A stretch of 64,000 nucleotides of DNA from Anastatus disparis. Lineage: Eukaryota; Arthropoda; Insecta; Hymenoptera; Eupelmidae. The stretch spans positions 3,956,001 to 4,020,000 of the forward strand of contig JAFFSR010000347.1 of NCBI GenBank assembly GCA_017163975.1. The letters run 5' to 3'. The position numbers and the translations under genes are program-made. The notes under the pieces are model-generated. The model was given only the letters and a program-made list of their open reading frames with translations, ran no database searches and was not told where the DNA came from. How positions within the stretch are numbered: the stretch's first letter is position 1; each line of letters starts with the position of its first letter. Shown piece by piece: positions 32,435-43,539 of the stretch.

Positions 32435-32932
32435 TGCATATAAAATTTTATAGCTTGAGACAGTAATTTTTTCACTTTTTTATGATTTAAGGTCTCAATA
32501 AATATTTGACAATACACAAATATTTTAAATTTCATTCACTTCGATATACAAATTTTATAATAAGAAACAAAAAAAGAACAGTATTCAATAAATTGAAAAT
32601 CGGAACATTTATTTGTTTATTTATTCATATGAAAATCATAATTTTTGTTTTTGTTGATTTACTCATATGAAAATCATCTTAAGTTTATTACCATTATTAT
32701 TATATTATGTTTATTGTTATGTTTATTATCGTAATTATTCTTATTATTATGTTTATTATTTTAATTATTTTTATTATTATGTTAATTAATATTATAGTTA
32801 TTATTTGATTGAATCAACACTCAATCAAGTTTACAAGTTATTTATTAAGACCTAAAATCATAAAAAAAGTGAAAAAAATTAAAAAACAGAAAGGTTTTTG
32901 TCGCAAGCTATAAAATTTTATATGCATATTTT
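32435..32932. repeat. Small inverted repeat around a TTA-rich tract
   Basis: ATATAAAATTTTATAGCTTG near 32438 and its complement near 32905 form arms of about 85 bp, including TTTTTCACTTTTTTATGATT. The loop contains the TTATTATTATG simple repeat. Confidence 0.6.
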
Positions 32933-32981
32933 TCATTTAAGGGCATGACGGAACTCGCTACCTTCTAAAATAATTCATTAT

Positions 32982-33362
32982 GAAGAGGCCGAACTATCTA
33001 TCTCTGTCTAATAGCATTTTTTATTATTTATATAAACACTATCCTTTATAACAAGAAAAAAATAGCAGCCCCCGCTAGATATTAGTATAATTAGTAAAAA
33101 TTGTAATAACAATCAAATTTTTTACCGCATAGTTTTTGACTAATTAGAGACCTACTAGCCATCTAGAATATAACCTATCTTTTTTTGGTAGGTCTCTAAT
33201 TATTCAAAAACTACGCAGTAAAAAAATTTGTTTGTTATTACAAAATTTACTTATTATAATAATATCTAGCGGGGGCTGCTATTTTTTTCTTGTTATACCG
33301 GATAGTGTTTACATAAATGATGAAAAACGCTATTAGACAAAGACAGATAGTTCGGCCCCTTC
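32982..33362. mobile_element. 381-bp palindromic TTAA element, copy 2
   Basis: Ends GAAGAGGCCGAACTATCTA and, from the right, GAAGGGGCCGAACTATCTG. The right flank is TTAA (33363-33366); the left is TTAT (32978-32981), one substitution away. Very similar to copy 1 at 8848-9228 along the whole length, including CTAGATATTAGTATAATTAG, which implies recent common origin. It lies inside the 3.49-kb inverted-arm element. Confidence 0.85.
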
Positions 33363-34599
33363 TTAATATTTCAATTCTAAGTTCACGAGTAAACGGTACG
33401 TTAGACCGAGTTCTTGCATTACAGTAAGAAAATTTGTAATATTAAACTTGAGCAAGGACAACTTACAGAATTTATTAAAACACTGTCCATAAAAAGTTAT
33501 AAACAATTTTTCGGTATATAGTATTTTAAGGTTAGGTTTATTGAGCTTGATATCTAATTTCTATTCCAAGCTTATAAAAAAATAACAAGTCCAAATGATT
33601 TTTTATTTTAACAAATTATTGTATTAACATAGCTTTAGTGCGCATAAGTCATTACAAATTACGAATTTAAAAAGATATCAATGAAATAATAAAAGCAAAA
33701 ATTTTGTCCAGCAGCTCCGACATCCCGTTGAAAACGAATATTTTTTCGCCTTGCCATTTTTCAACACGGTGTAATACTTGAGAGATATAGCGTATTGAAA
33801 AAAAAATCATTTTTATCAGAAAAATCGTTATAACTTTTTAATGATTTGTCGTAGCGTCAACAATACAGCATTTGAAAGGGGACTAAAAAACTTTTCATTT
33901 GAGAGGTATAACGTTAACGTAAAGTAATTTCGCTAGAATTGGCCCAAAGTTGAACATGGAAAAAAAATTTTTGAAATTTTTTTTTTCTTTTAACTCTATT
34001 AATATAGTTAAAAAATAGATATTTTAGAATCAAACCATCAACATTCAAACGAAATCTAAAAAATCCTTCTAAACCTATCTTTTGAAAATTTGTTCATAAG
34101 CCTTCCTACGGAGCAGTAATACTTTATTTTTTTCCTCAACTGATTAGGGTGGGCAACTTCGTGTGAGCGGAAGTGTATATATATTAGGATATCCTTTATT
34201 TTCCGAACTTCAAAAAATATCGCTCATCCTCAAGATTTCTTGTAAATATTGACAACCTGAAAAAAACTTGGATATAGTCAAAAGAATGTATATAATCCTT
34301 GCCGATTTTTAAAAAACAATTTTTCACGTTTTTCTTCAATTTCTCTAAACAACTGATTTTTCTTATCTTTTCAAATAATTTTATGTGTATGATCAATTTC
34401 TTTTCTGTTTTTATAAAGGACGAAATATGCTCAAAAATTTTTTTATTCCTTAATTTTCATTTTTAATACATGAATCCATATAATGTATACCTTACCAGCC
34501 TACAAAAGTGAAAAAGGAACAGACTTTTATTCAAGTTTTCGTATTCTTAAATATTTATGGTTTCTTATTGATTTGGCTACATGATTTATCATAAAAAAA

Positions 34600-35620
34600 A
34601 AGACTATAAAACCTTCAATTTTATTTTTGAAATGTGTATCTAGACCCTCTAGAAATGCGAATGAAGCTGTTTGCAATTATTACAAAATTTTAAATATTGC
34701 ATCTGTGAAAGGGTGCATGAACATTTTTATACTTAAGAGCAGGTCGTATATCTCTGTCCTTTTGTAATCAAAGAATTAATTTTTTTGCAAAAACTAATAA
34801 TTGTAGCAAAAAATAAGGAGATAGCCCCATCTCGTATAATAAAAAGCAAGATTTTCTTTGATGAGGAAAAATTATTTTTATCGATTCATTTTGAAGAAAA
34901 CCTTGTAAAACTTAAAAAATAGAGGTTAGGATGGACAATTCAGTTTTTCAAGGTTTTCTTAAAAACGAAGCGATAAAAATAATTTTTCCTCATAAAAGAG
35001 AATCTTGCTTTTCATTATACGAGATGGGGCTTTCTTCTTATTTTTCGCTACAATTATTAATTTTTGTGGAAAAATCAATTTTTTGATTAGAAAAGGACAG
35101 ATATACTTGATCTCCTCTTAATAACTTTGTGCAGTTCTCATTCTTTTAATGAAATTAATTTTAGTTGAACGAAAAAAGTGTCCTTGTATTCTCATAAACT
35201 TTTTTAGTTAAAAAAATTCGCCATATACGATTTCTTTTTGTGTAGCTCTAATTACTGTTATTAATGTTCCCATCATTAAAAGAAAAATTAACTTTTAAAT
35301 TAAAAAGAATTTACTACGGTCTGTCATATAAGATTTGCTCATAGATTTTTGTATTTTAAATCTATTTCAATTTCAAATTATTATTTTTGAAACCTATTGA
35401 ATAAACTATTAAAGAACCCTGCACTATTAAGAGTGAAAAAGTGAAACCAGTGAAATTTCTTGAAAATTCGTATATATGTAGTTTAAAGCATTCTGAACCA
35501 ACAATATCTCATGCATTAAAAATTCGTATATAAGTAGTTTAAAGCATTCTGAACCAACAATGTCTCATGCATTAGACTTTTTGAACTTTTAAAGATATGG
35601 TTTATGCCTGAGACTTCATG
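34600..35620 (+). repeat. Dispersed repeat shared with 39235-39600, interrupted by a TTAA element
   Basis: 34640-34736 plus 35118-35165 matches 39460-39590 in direct orientation (GGTGCATGAAC against GGATGCGTGAAC, then TTTTATACTTAATAACTTTG uninterrupted in the second place). 35465-35615 matches the complement of 39235-39370. A 56-bp tandem duplication at 35465-35520 and 35521-35576 (TTTAAAGCATTCTGAACCAA) lies in the second part. Confidence 0.55.
34737..35117. mobile_element. 381-bp palindromic TTAA element, copy 3
   Basis: TTAA at 34733-34736 and 35118-35121. Ends GAGCAGGTCGTATATCTCTG and, from the right, GAGGAGATCAAGTATATCTG. Same length as copies 1 and 2 but a distinct internal sequence, so a sister subfamily. 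The empty site is visible at 39541-39560, where the same host sequence has a single TTAA. Arms of about 180 bp meet near 34925. Confidence 0.85.
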
Positions 35621-36965
35621 GGTGTACATGCGAATCAATAAATGTATAAATAAATACATACAAAACATTACGTATAAATTATTATTACGTATAAATTATA
35701 AATTATTACGTATAAAATATAAACACGGATGGATAGAAGAACGACAAGAGGGAGGGGTGATAAAGACGAACATGGTGGTCCTCGAGTAATTTTGATTATG
35801 AATTTTTTGCACTTTAGATTTTCTTTTTGAATATGATTCTAGGCACATTTAGGATCCAATTTCAATAAAAACCAAAATCGAAGAATAAGCACTTTTTTAT
35901 ATATTCAAATTTTATATTTTATATATGTTTTTTATGAAAAAAATTTTTTTATTGATAATTTATAAGCTCAATTTCTTGAATGCCGTTTTCAAATATAATT
36001 ATAAATTACTTACATATTTTAAGCAAATATTATTGTAAATATATTCAAGGAAATCTAAAGTTATAAAACAATTTAAGTGTAACGTTAAAATTAACATTTT
36101 TTTTTGTAAAACATTATAGTGATAAGGATGTAACGGCTCATATCAATTTTGGGTATAATTATTGAATTCAACATAAATATGTCATAAATAAGTCTATATT
36201 ATTTAAAACATTGTGATGTATAAAATACATCACAAGTAATAAAATTTAAATAGATTAGTCATTAAGTATAAATATGAATTAAAACAAGCGAGCGTGCTTA
36301 TTTTTTTTGAAATCTTATGTTTTATTTTTTTTTGTAACGTTCTTTAAAATGATTTTTCTTTAAGTGTAATAAATAGACAAATGTAAAGGGAGAGTCGAGA
36401 AAATTATAGAGGAAAGCAAGAAATAAAAAAATAAAGTAATTAATAGTTATTTACATAGGAGCGAGAAGGATAGATAGCACAAACGCATTCAGGCTCAACA
36501 CACAAGAGGAGCAGTCTGTACATTAGATATATATGTGTGTATATATATATATACAGAATAGAATAAAACGTACAAGACATGGAACCGCTGAGTTCGAGAA
36601 AGAAGAGGGGATATGTACAGATATATAGAGATAATGTGTATATATACCTATAGATATATACGCATACTTAGATATTTCAACGCCGCGCCATACACATGTG
36701 GAATCGACCAAAGAGGAATAGCTACGAGTAGAAATCTTCGATAATCGATGTTTCTACTGCGTGAAGCAACATAGCAACTTCGAATACAGTACAAATTTAC
36801 TAGAGGAATAGAGATAGAAGATCCGCGACCAAGAGTCGATTAAGTTGTCGATAGCGACTCATAACTAAAGAGATCAAAAGAGAGACTAAGACGCGGCGAG
36901 GAAAAAGGATAGAAAATGGAGAATAGCGAGGTGCGACAGAGATAGACAATAGAACGAAAGGGGAA
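35621..36965. other. AT-rich stretch, then purine-rich stretch
   Basis: 35670-35730 is a TTACGTATAAA-type simple repeat. 36520-36660 has short (TA)n and (TG)n tracts. 36800-36965 is GA-rich. No gene recognised. Confidence 0.45.
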
Positions 36966-38614
36966 TGTAATTTCCTTCTTCTTGAAAGAAGATGATTCTT
37001 GCATAAGCCGTCAACGAGAGCGCACGTAAACAGATTTCTTGACTGAGCCGGCATTGGAAACACACGTGCAGAGTTTTTTTTTCTAAGACTCTTGATTTAG
37101 CAGCCATCGAGTGCACTCGAGAATAGAAGAGAAAAGTATATCTTAAAAATTGAATTGAAGAGAGGATTGAAGAAAGAGGAATAACAAAAGGAGAGATTTG
37201 AGCAGCGAAGCCGTGAGACCGTACCATCAAGAAAAGGAAAGAGAAGTCCAACTACGGTGAATACCTCCAGAGGCGACGACTCGGCGACCGATCCTCCACT
37301 GGGCCACCATTGTTTTCGACCATACGATTTCCTCCTTGTCGACCAGCTCTACGTTCTTCTTCGTTGCACCATTGGGGAAAATCTTCAGCAAGCGACCGTA
37401 AGTGGAACTCTGCCAACGGGTTAGCAAGTAAGAATTAGTAAAATTATCTTTTCTGTTGGTTTTTCCCGTCATTTCTTTCAATTCTCCTTAAGAGATATAA
37501 TTCTGCGTTGTTAGTAATATAAGAGTGTTTTATTGATTGCGACCGCGAACAAATTAAAATTAAAATCAGTGCGGGTTAGTGGCAATATAAAGAAAGATAT
37601 AAAAACCGAAAATTAAGTGAAAATCATAAGAAAAGAGAAAGCCACGTGCAAAGGCGCTTTATTCGGCGACGCGACGCCATTTTGTGTTGTAAATTAAATG
37701 AGAAATTCTTAATATTTCAAGTTAATTAAATCTGCTTTTATTAAATTTTGATTGTGAATCTGAATATTATTGAAAAAGAGTGACGCGGCGGCCATTGCTA
37801 AATTGTGCGAGCGAGATAGCTATACGTTAGCTATTAAATAAAATCTAAAGTTCTCAATTATTTGATACGGAGTAGTGCGAGTGATACTAATATTAATTCC
37901 TGAAAATTTTATTGAATTGTGAATTGTAATTTGTTAGGTTGTGCGACTGCGCGGTAAGGAAATCGAACGACGCGTAATTTAATTTACAGGTAATTATTCT
38001 TTGTACGGTGTTAACCTAAAAGGTGATTAAATTGATTGCACGTGTAGTAGAATTATAAATTCTTGATTTTCCGCACACGCGCACAGCCTAATTATAGTAG
38101 AGCAATTAGAGCAGCGATTCCTTTTTTGTGTAATCTATAATGAAGTTTCCTTAATTAATAATATAAGAAGTTAAAATCAAAGTTTAAATAGAGAGTCAAC
38201 CGCTTATTTTTCCTTTTTCCTCTTTTCAGGACAAAAATTAAGTTAAAGAAAATTAATTATATTATTTATTTTTCTTAAATAATTAGAGTTATTTAATATC
38301 AATAGTATTTTCTTTTTATAAATTTAAATTTTATTTTGTCTTTTTCATATTAAATATTGTTAATTTTAACTCCTAATTTTTCTTTTTAAAATCATAAATT
38401 ATACTGAGATTTTTTTGGACACTCTGATCGTTATAGAACCAGCCTACAACCCGAGGTAGGCCAGTAAGTATTGACCCCTCTGCAGTTGCTCTACCCAGCT
38501 AGCTGAGCAGGGTTCACTGGCGCTCAATTAAAAATAATTATAAATTTTGTGAACCCAGGTAAGTTCGTGGCTTCGGGGATTCACTCGGAGGTCCGGGGAA
38601 TTGGCCACGTAACA
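36966..38614. other. CpG- and purine-rich region; candidate LTR or non-coding first exons
   Basis: Composition is clearly less AT-rich, with CG dinucleotides (GACGCGGCGGCC, GGCGACGCGACGCC) that are rare elsewhere. Two plus-strand splice-donor-like sites are visible, ACAG/GTAATT at 37988 and CCAG/GTAAGT at 38558. An alternative reading is a retroviral-type LTR: a purine tract (GAACGAAAGGGGAA) before TGTAATTTCC at 36966 and an end GGCCACGTAACA at 38614, giving TG...CA. On the minus strand 37265-37410 an acceptor-like TTGGCAG precedes an open segment (GRLLKIFPNGATKKNVELVD). No assignment is secure. Confidence 0.35.
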
Positions 38615-38710
38615 ACATAGAATAATTTTTAGTTATAATAAATTTGAATTACGTTTAAAATATAAGTAGGGCTTCATAGTTACCTACTGAGGCCGATAAG
38701 ATAACTTAAA

Positions 38711-38712
<2 letters not shown>

Positions 38713-38740
<28 letters not shown>
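38713..38740. repeat. (AT)n microsatellite
   Basis: Fourteen AT units. Confidence 0.95.
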
Positions 38741-38742
<2 letters not shown>

Positions 38743-40384
38743 GTATAGTAAAATGAATATAGAAATAGAATGTTCCATGTCTTTTAATGAAGAAGTATTA
38801 TCAATATTTAATTATTAATAATAAAATGTAACTTTCTAAAATAATGGTGTATATATAAATAGAACATTTTATTTATGATTATGATTACTACGCTCTCAAT
38901 TACATATAATAACTTGCAAACATCTATAACTTTCTCCCATCCCTCCTTCAGTAGCTCCTCCTCTCTCCACCCGTTCCCACACCCTACACCCAACCCCTCC
39001 TACCATCCGTCCTTGTCTTTTCTCCCTTAGTCTGTCAATCGCCCATCCCCTTTACCACCAACCACCTGCTTTTTTCTCTTGTTCTTTCTTCCATCTCCCA
39101 CCCTTGCAACTCCCTCAGTCCATCCCTCATTTTCAACCCTTTCTCCATTTATTCTTCCATCCATTCATATAATTTATATGTAATATTTTCTATGTATTTA
39201 TTTTTTTATTAATTGACTCGCATTTACAGCCCGCAAGCCTTAAGCATAGACCATATCTTTAAAAGTTCAACAAGCCATAGATATTTTTTGGGGGCATATA
39301 GACCCCTAATGCATAAGATATTTTTTGCTTTAAATGCTTTGAAGCACATGAATACGAATTTCCAAGCGATTTCACCGTTGTCACTTTTTGAATGTTATTG
39401 ATTTGGGGTCCTTTTAAGTATTTGCGTGCAGAAAGAACGAGGAACGCGTATTTAGACTCACTAAAACTGCAAATAAAACTGTTTGAAATTATTATAAAAT
39501 GTTAAATATCAAATTTGTGGAAGGATGCGTGAACGCTTTTATACTTAATAACTTTGTATGGCTCTCATTTATCAGATGCAATTTATTTCATTTGATTGGA
39601 TGTCGAAAAATATAAAAAATCAGGGTGTGCGTGTGTGTGTGGGTTTGTGTGTGTTTTGATTAAAATATATTGTATTTTATCTTAAATGAAAAAAATACTT
39701 TTATTCATATTTAAAATACATTTATTTAAAGATAAATACCTATATACAAGTACAAAAAAGGAAGCTTTCCGGTGAGATAAGGAGAGAAACTTTAATGATT
39801 TAAGCTCAATTTAATTTCTGATGAAATTAATAGCTTGTAATTTAACCTGGTTAGGCCTAGTCGCTTGTATGTCTTCGATGTTAAAAGCTAAAAAAATAAA
39901 AGGTTTAAATTTATTTAAATAAAAAACAAAATAACACATAACGTTAAGCCTTAGAGCTTTTATGTCCCAAGATGCTGCTCGTATGAGAATTTACAAAAGA
40001 AGGCATGAAAAATAGTGATGAGAAACAGTTATAATATTTATTTCAAGTTGTTGAAGGATTAAGAAAAGAATATAGTAGATAGGCTATGGGTCGCCCCTCC
40101 CCTCTTCGTTTCTGAATCACCCTCTCCCCCCTACATTACTGGGTCAGCCCCCTCGCATTACTGGCACACCTTTCTCTACCCTCTTCGATTTCTGCGTCAA
40201 CTGTGCAATTGTGCGTCGATAAGGTAGACAATATGTCGATATACGGATATTTTTTATTTAAATATATTTTAATATTTAAACAAATTGATTTTATATTATT
40301 TTTTTATTTTATTAACATATTTTTTAAAATAAAAAATTTTTATTTAAAAATTCTTTAACAAATCAAATTTTTTTTTATGATAAA
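38741..40384. other. Non-coding stretch with pyrimidine-rich and GT tracts
   Basis: 38930-39160 is strongly pyrimidine-rich (CCCATCCCTCCTTC-type). 39235-39600 is the second copy of the repeat at 34600-35620. 39625-39655 is a GT microsatellite. 40085-40190 is another C-rich patch. No gene recognised. Confidence 0.45.
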
Positions 40385-40475
40385 TAATTAACAATTATTA
40401 ACAATTATTCATAATTAACAATTTTAACAATTATTCATAATTAACAATTATTAACAATTATTCATAATTAACAAT
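40385..40475. repeat. Tandem AACAATTATTCATAATT repeat
   Basis: Alternating AACAATTATT and CATAATT modules, about five turns. Confidence 0.85.
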
Positions 40476-40568
40476 ATTTAAAAATTAATTGAATGAATAA
40501 ATAAATAAAAATGGAAATGTATTCGATAAACTGCGGATATACAAGTTTCCAAAATTATCGAGTGTAAT

Positions 40569-40641
40569 GACTCCGTGGTCGAGTGGTATAAGTGCTTGCC
40601 TCTCGACCAAAGGGTTATGGGTTTGAGCCCAGCTTGAGTCA
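40569..40641 (+). tRNA. tRNA-like sequence (apparent anticodon CTC), likely pseudogene or SINE head
   Basis: Exactly 73 nt. Acceptor arms GACTCCG and TTGAGTC pair at five of seven positions plus one G-T wobble, followed by A as discriminator base. The A box TGGTCGAGTGG and a B-box-like GGTTTGAGCCC are in register, although T56 replaces the invariant C. The anticodon loop reads CTCTCGA, giving CTC (glutamate by the code), with a C-C mismatch below it. A seven-T run at 40644-40650 would terminate RNA polymerase III. D and T stems are poor, so function as a tRNA is doubtful. Confidence 0.45.
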
Positions 40642-41079
40642 ACTTTTTTTCATCTTCATAATTATCTTAATCTTATTTCAAATTAAAAATTTATTTGATT
40701 TAAAATAAAAAAGCAATTGAAAAAATTTTTTATATCTTAATTAAAAATGAATTTTTATATTTTCCCGCGTATTTACAGGGAATCTCCGATCTTTGAAGTA
40801 TCGCTGTATCATAGTTCACTATTCGAGCGCTAGGTAGCGTACGGCTTTTCTCAGGAAAAGTAACAGAGTTCAAAAATAAAAGGAGCAGCAATCAAGGCTC
40901 GAGTATCCAATTAACTTACGATAATTTCGAAAGTCGGATAAAAATTAAATTAATTTCAGCATGGAGTCAAAGAACGACTATTAACTGATTGTCAAATATC
41001 ATTTGGGTTCCGTTACTTCATATGCTGCAGAGGTAACTTGTTTTCCCGGAGGAACTAACTTGGCTTCTCAACCACCATC

Positions 41080-41335
41080 GCAACTTCCTAAAGAAACCAA
41101 AAAAGTTTAAACGAATATCCAGGCAGCGCAAGAATGGGGCAAGGCTGAAAAGGCAGCAAAAAAGAACGCAACAACGGCAAAAAGAATGGTGAAGGATGAA
41201 GGGCAACAGTCTTCTCAACTAAAATCAGGTTTGAAAATTGAAAACTTTCAAACTTTGACCGAGGTTGACCTAGCCAAGAGCCTTCAAAAGCGCTGGGCGT
41301 TTTTCAGGCTGATCTCTCTCGGCCTAATAATTTAA
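41080..41335 (+). pseudogene. Possible ORF1/gag-like coding fragment
   Basis: A plus-strand frame from about 41115 reads NIQAAQEWGKAEKAAKKNAT, KRMVKDEGQQSSQLKSGLK and then TEVDLAKSLQKRW before a stop. The lysine/alanine-rich helix is reminiscent of the linker before the nucleic-acid-binding part of LINE ORF1 proteins, but no zinc knuckle is visible. It lies upstream of the LINE fragment at 41500 and could belong to it. Low confidence. Confidence 0.25.
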
Positions 41336-41499
41336 ATTTAAATGAGCAGAGCAGAAATGTAAACTTTTTGTGGCCATAACGAGATGGAACCTTTTAGTGC
41401 GCGAAGTTGAGTTAGTACTATTAACTGGACAAAATCGAGTTGGTACTTTTTCAGCGCTTGTCCAAGTTGTAACCTTTTTCTTCTCACCCGACGATATTA

Positions 41500-41940
41500 T
41501 GCATACAAAAACTTTATTAACAATAATTATGCTTTGTTTGACAGTATAGTTAGTTATGGAATAATTGGTTGGGGGAGGGGGATTCATAAAAGCAATATAA
41601 GATCATTAAAAAGTTTACAAAATAAAATACAAAAATAATTTATAAAAACACGTTTGCAATAAAGAACCACCCACTAAACTTAGAATTGTTATTCGCATTA
41701 GAATCATTGATGTACTATTATCAAGAATTGATAAATAAATATAAACAATCAAGTAGCAATACGAGGAAAAAAAGTTTGCATATACCAAGAATGACAAAAA
41801 AAGTTAGCAAAAAAAGTAGTTATATTGTAGTTATAAGACTTTGTCATTTACTGTCAAATGAATTAAAAACAATGGAAAGAAGTAAAGAAACAATTAAAAC
41901 AAAGTTGAAGGATTTAATTAAATCCGATTCATAACAAATG
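41500..41940 (+). pseudogene. LINE C-terminal fragment related to the element at 7157-9821
   Basis: The frame NNNYALFDSIVSYGIIGWG, a frameshift, then LFALESLMYYYQELINKY and SSYIVVIRLCHLLSNEL aligns with the C-terminal domain at 9400-9803 (FFHSLIGYGIISWGG, LFAYESL, SSYFKAISLFNKLPNEL). The RT is absent, so this is a heavily 5'-truncated copy. It ends at TAA 41932-41934, shortly before the AT tract at 41951. Confidence 0.7.
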
Positions 41941-41946
41941 TTATCA

Positions 41947-41950
<4 letters not shown>

Positions 41951-41995
<45 letters not shown>
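41951..41995. repeat. (AT)n microsatellite between two LINE 3' ends
   Basis: About 45 bp of AT dinucleotides. A plus-strand LINE fragment ends on its left and a minus-strand LINE fragment ends on its right. Confidence 0.95.
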
Positions 41996-41998
<3 letters not shown>

Positions 41999-42004
41999 AT
42001 TTAT

Positions 42005-42760
42005 TTAGGCCTAGCCAAACCTGAAAGTTTAATACTGCCAAACAAAAAAGTATAGTACATAATATATTAAGAAAAAATACATGAAATGGAAATTAAAATG
42101 CTAGATAACAATCATTTTATCGAAATCATAATAACTTTAAAGTTCAAGTTCTTTAGGATAACACTCAGTTCTTTGCTGGTATAAATCTTGTTCGATTTAA
42201 ATTCTTCAAACATTTTTTCACGTTGTTAATTAAAAATTTGGCACTCCCGAAAGATATGTTCCGCATCTTGATTATCATGATTAAATTCACAGGCAGCAGA
42301 GTTGACATAGTTTTTTCTCTTTAAAGTTGAAGCTGCGCTGTAGTGGTCGGTTCTTAGCCAGTTTATAGTAACTATGGCTCTTCTGTTGAGATTTTTATTT
42401 TTGAACCAAGGAAGCCTTCTGTCGTCATAAAAATTTTGAAAGTATTTTATGCCTTTAAATATTCGTAATTATAGTAATGTTTGATCATGGTTATCTATGG
42501 CTTGGCTTTTTCTAATGGTTTTAAAATCGGAATACGGAGTTAAAAATTTTCCTGGAGAGATCTTTGGGGCACACCTTGCATAATGGTTTGCTAATTCGTT
42601 TCCTACAATTCAGATATGTGCTGGAATCCAAACCAATTGTAACGGAATTGAGATAATACTATTTTTATTTATTTTCAAGATTTTGTTCTTGGCTTCGGAA
42701 ATTAAAGGATGACAAGAGACAATAGATGACTTAGAGCTCTGAAAGAATAGAAGATAATAA
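42005..42760 (-). pseudogene. LINE RNase H domain and C-terminal zinc-binding region
   Basis: Reading right to left from about 42742, one frame with three stops gives IPLQLVWIPAH, a TGA in place of the usual residue before GNELANHYA, then RRAIVTINWLRTDHYSAAST and AACEFNHDNQDAEHIFRECQ. The WIPAHxGIxGNExAN block is the RNase H signature of I-clade-type LINEs, and the cysteine-histidine cluster after it is the usual C-terminal motif. The natural stop is TGA at 42112-42114. RT is absent. RNase H would remove RNA from the hybrid during copying. Confidence 0.75.
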
Positions 42761-43538
42761 AAAACATTTTTATACATTTGTCCCAAAAATCAATACTTTT
42801 TCGGAAAAAAAATCACGAATCTCATCATTGATCCAAAATAACGATTTTTTCAGACATTTTTGCACAATTAAGTAACTTTGAGAAGGCTGCCCAACTGGAG
42901 GCTTCGGTATATTTTTTCCTCATAAAAAAACAAAACAAACAAGACTTTAAAAGCCAATTTAACCTGCTCGATTTTTAGATATACTAAATAGTATGTTTAA
43001 ATCGATCAAGTAAGCATAAAAATCAGTATATTATAATTTGCGAAAATTCAGGTGAATTCTACATCTAATTTCCAAGAAAAAGTATTCTATTAAGTTTTAA
43101 CGAAAAATTGATAGTTTTTTAGAAAAAAATTCATTAAAATATTTATTTAGCAAAAAATTTGGAAAATTCGAAAAATTCCATCACGTTTAAATCCTGACCC
43201 CTTTGACCTGGACCTCTAAAATTTTTTTTGTATATTTTAGGTATCAAATAGAACATTTTCACAGATTTTCGACGAATTCTATGTTTTTGTTTGGTGAGTT
43301 GACGTGAAACGTCCCATATATATGTGTGTGTGTGTGCGTATGTGTGGGTAAGAATGAGAGTGGCGTAAGTCATATTCCAAAAAAAATTTAATTGGCGGTA
43401 TATCTACATATCTTTCAGCATTAAAAAGAGATATATTCTGAAATATTATGCTTTAGTAGCTTTTCTTTTTCAATATTAAAAGTGACAAAGGCACAACATT
43501 TTATAAAATTAATTCATTTGATGCTAGAAATATCTCAA
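42761..43538. other. AT-rich stretch, nothing recognised
   Basis: A short GT-rich tract lies at 43320-43350. No gene or repeat was recognised. Confidence 0.45.
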
Positions 43539-43539
43539 T

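Larger units (their letters stand above)
30687..34175. mobile_element. 3.49-kb element with about 460-bp inverted arms
   Basis: The left arm (30687 to about 31115) and right arm (about 33740-34175) are inverted copies: CGAAGTTGCCCACTCCAATC against the complement CGAAGTTGCCCACCCTAATC at the ends, and TTGGGCCAATTCTAGCGAAA in both. Termini read CACTCCCACTCACCC and CACTTCCGCTCACAC. TATATA flanks both sides, so the TSD may be TA-rich but is ambiguous. The 2.6-kb interior holds no recognised transposase, a TTA-rich simple repeat (32690-32815), a small foldback (about 32435-32932) and a 381-bp TTAA element. Superfamily unknown. Confidence 0.65.

Noticed and set aside
36800..37251. Two overlapping minus-strand frames with hydrophobic stretches
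   Set aside because: Overlap in different frames over a purine-rich tract; no motif and no homology I recognise.
40385..40475. Possible CRISPR-like alternation of repeat and spacer
   Set aside because: Units are short, AT-rich and contiguous, with no unique spacers, and the DNA is eukaryotic.
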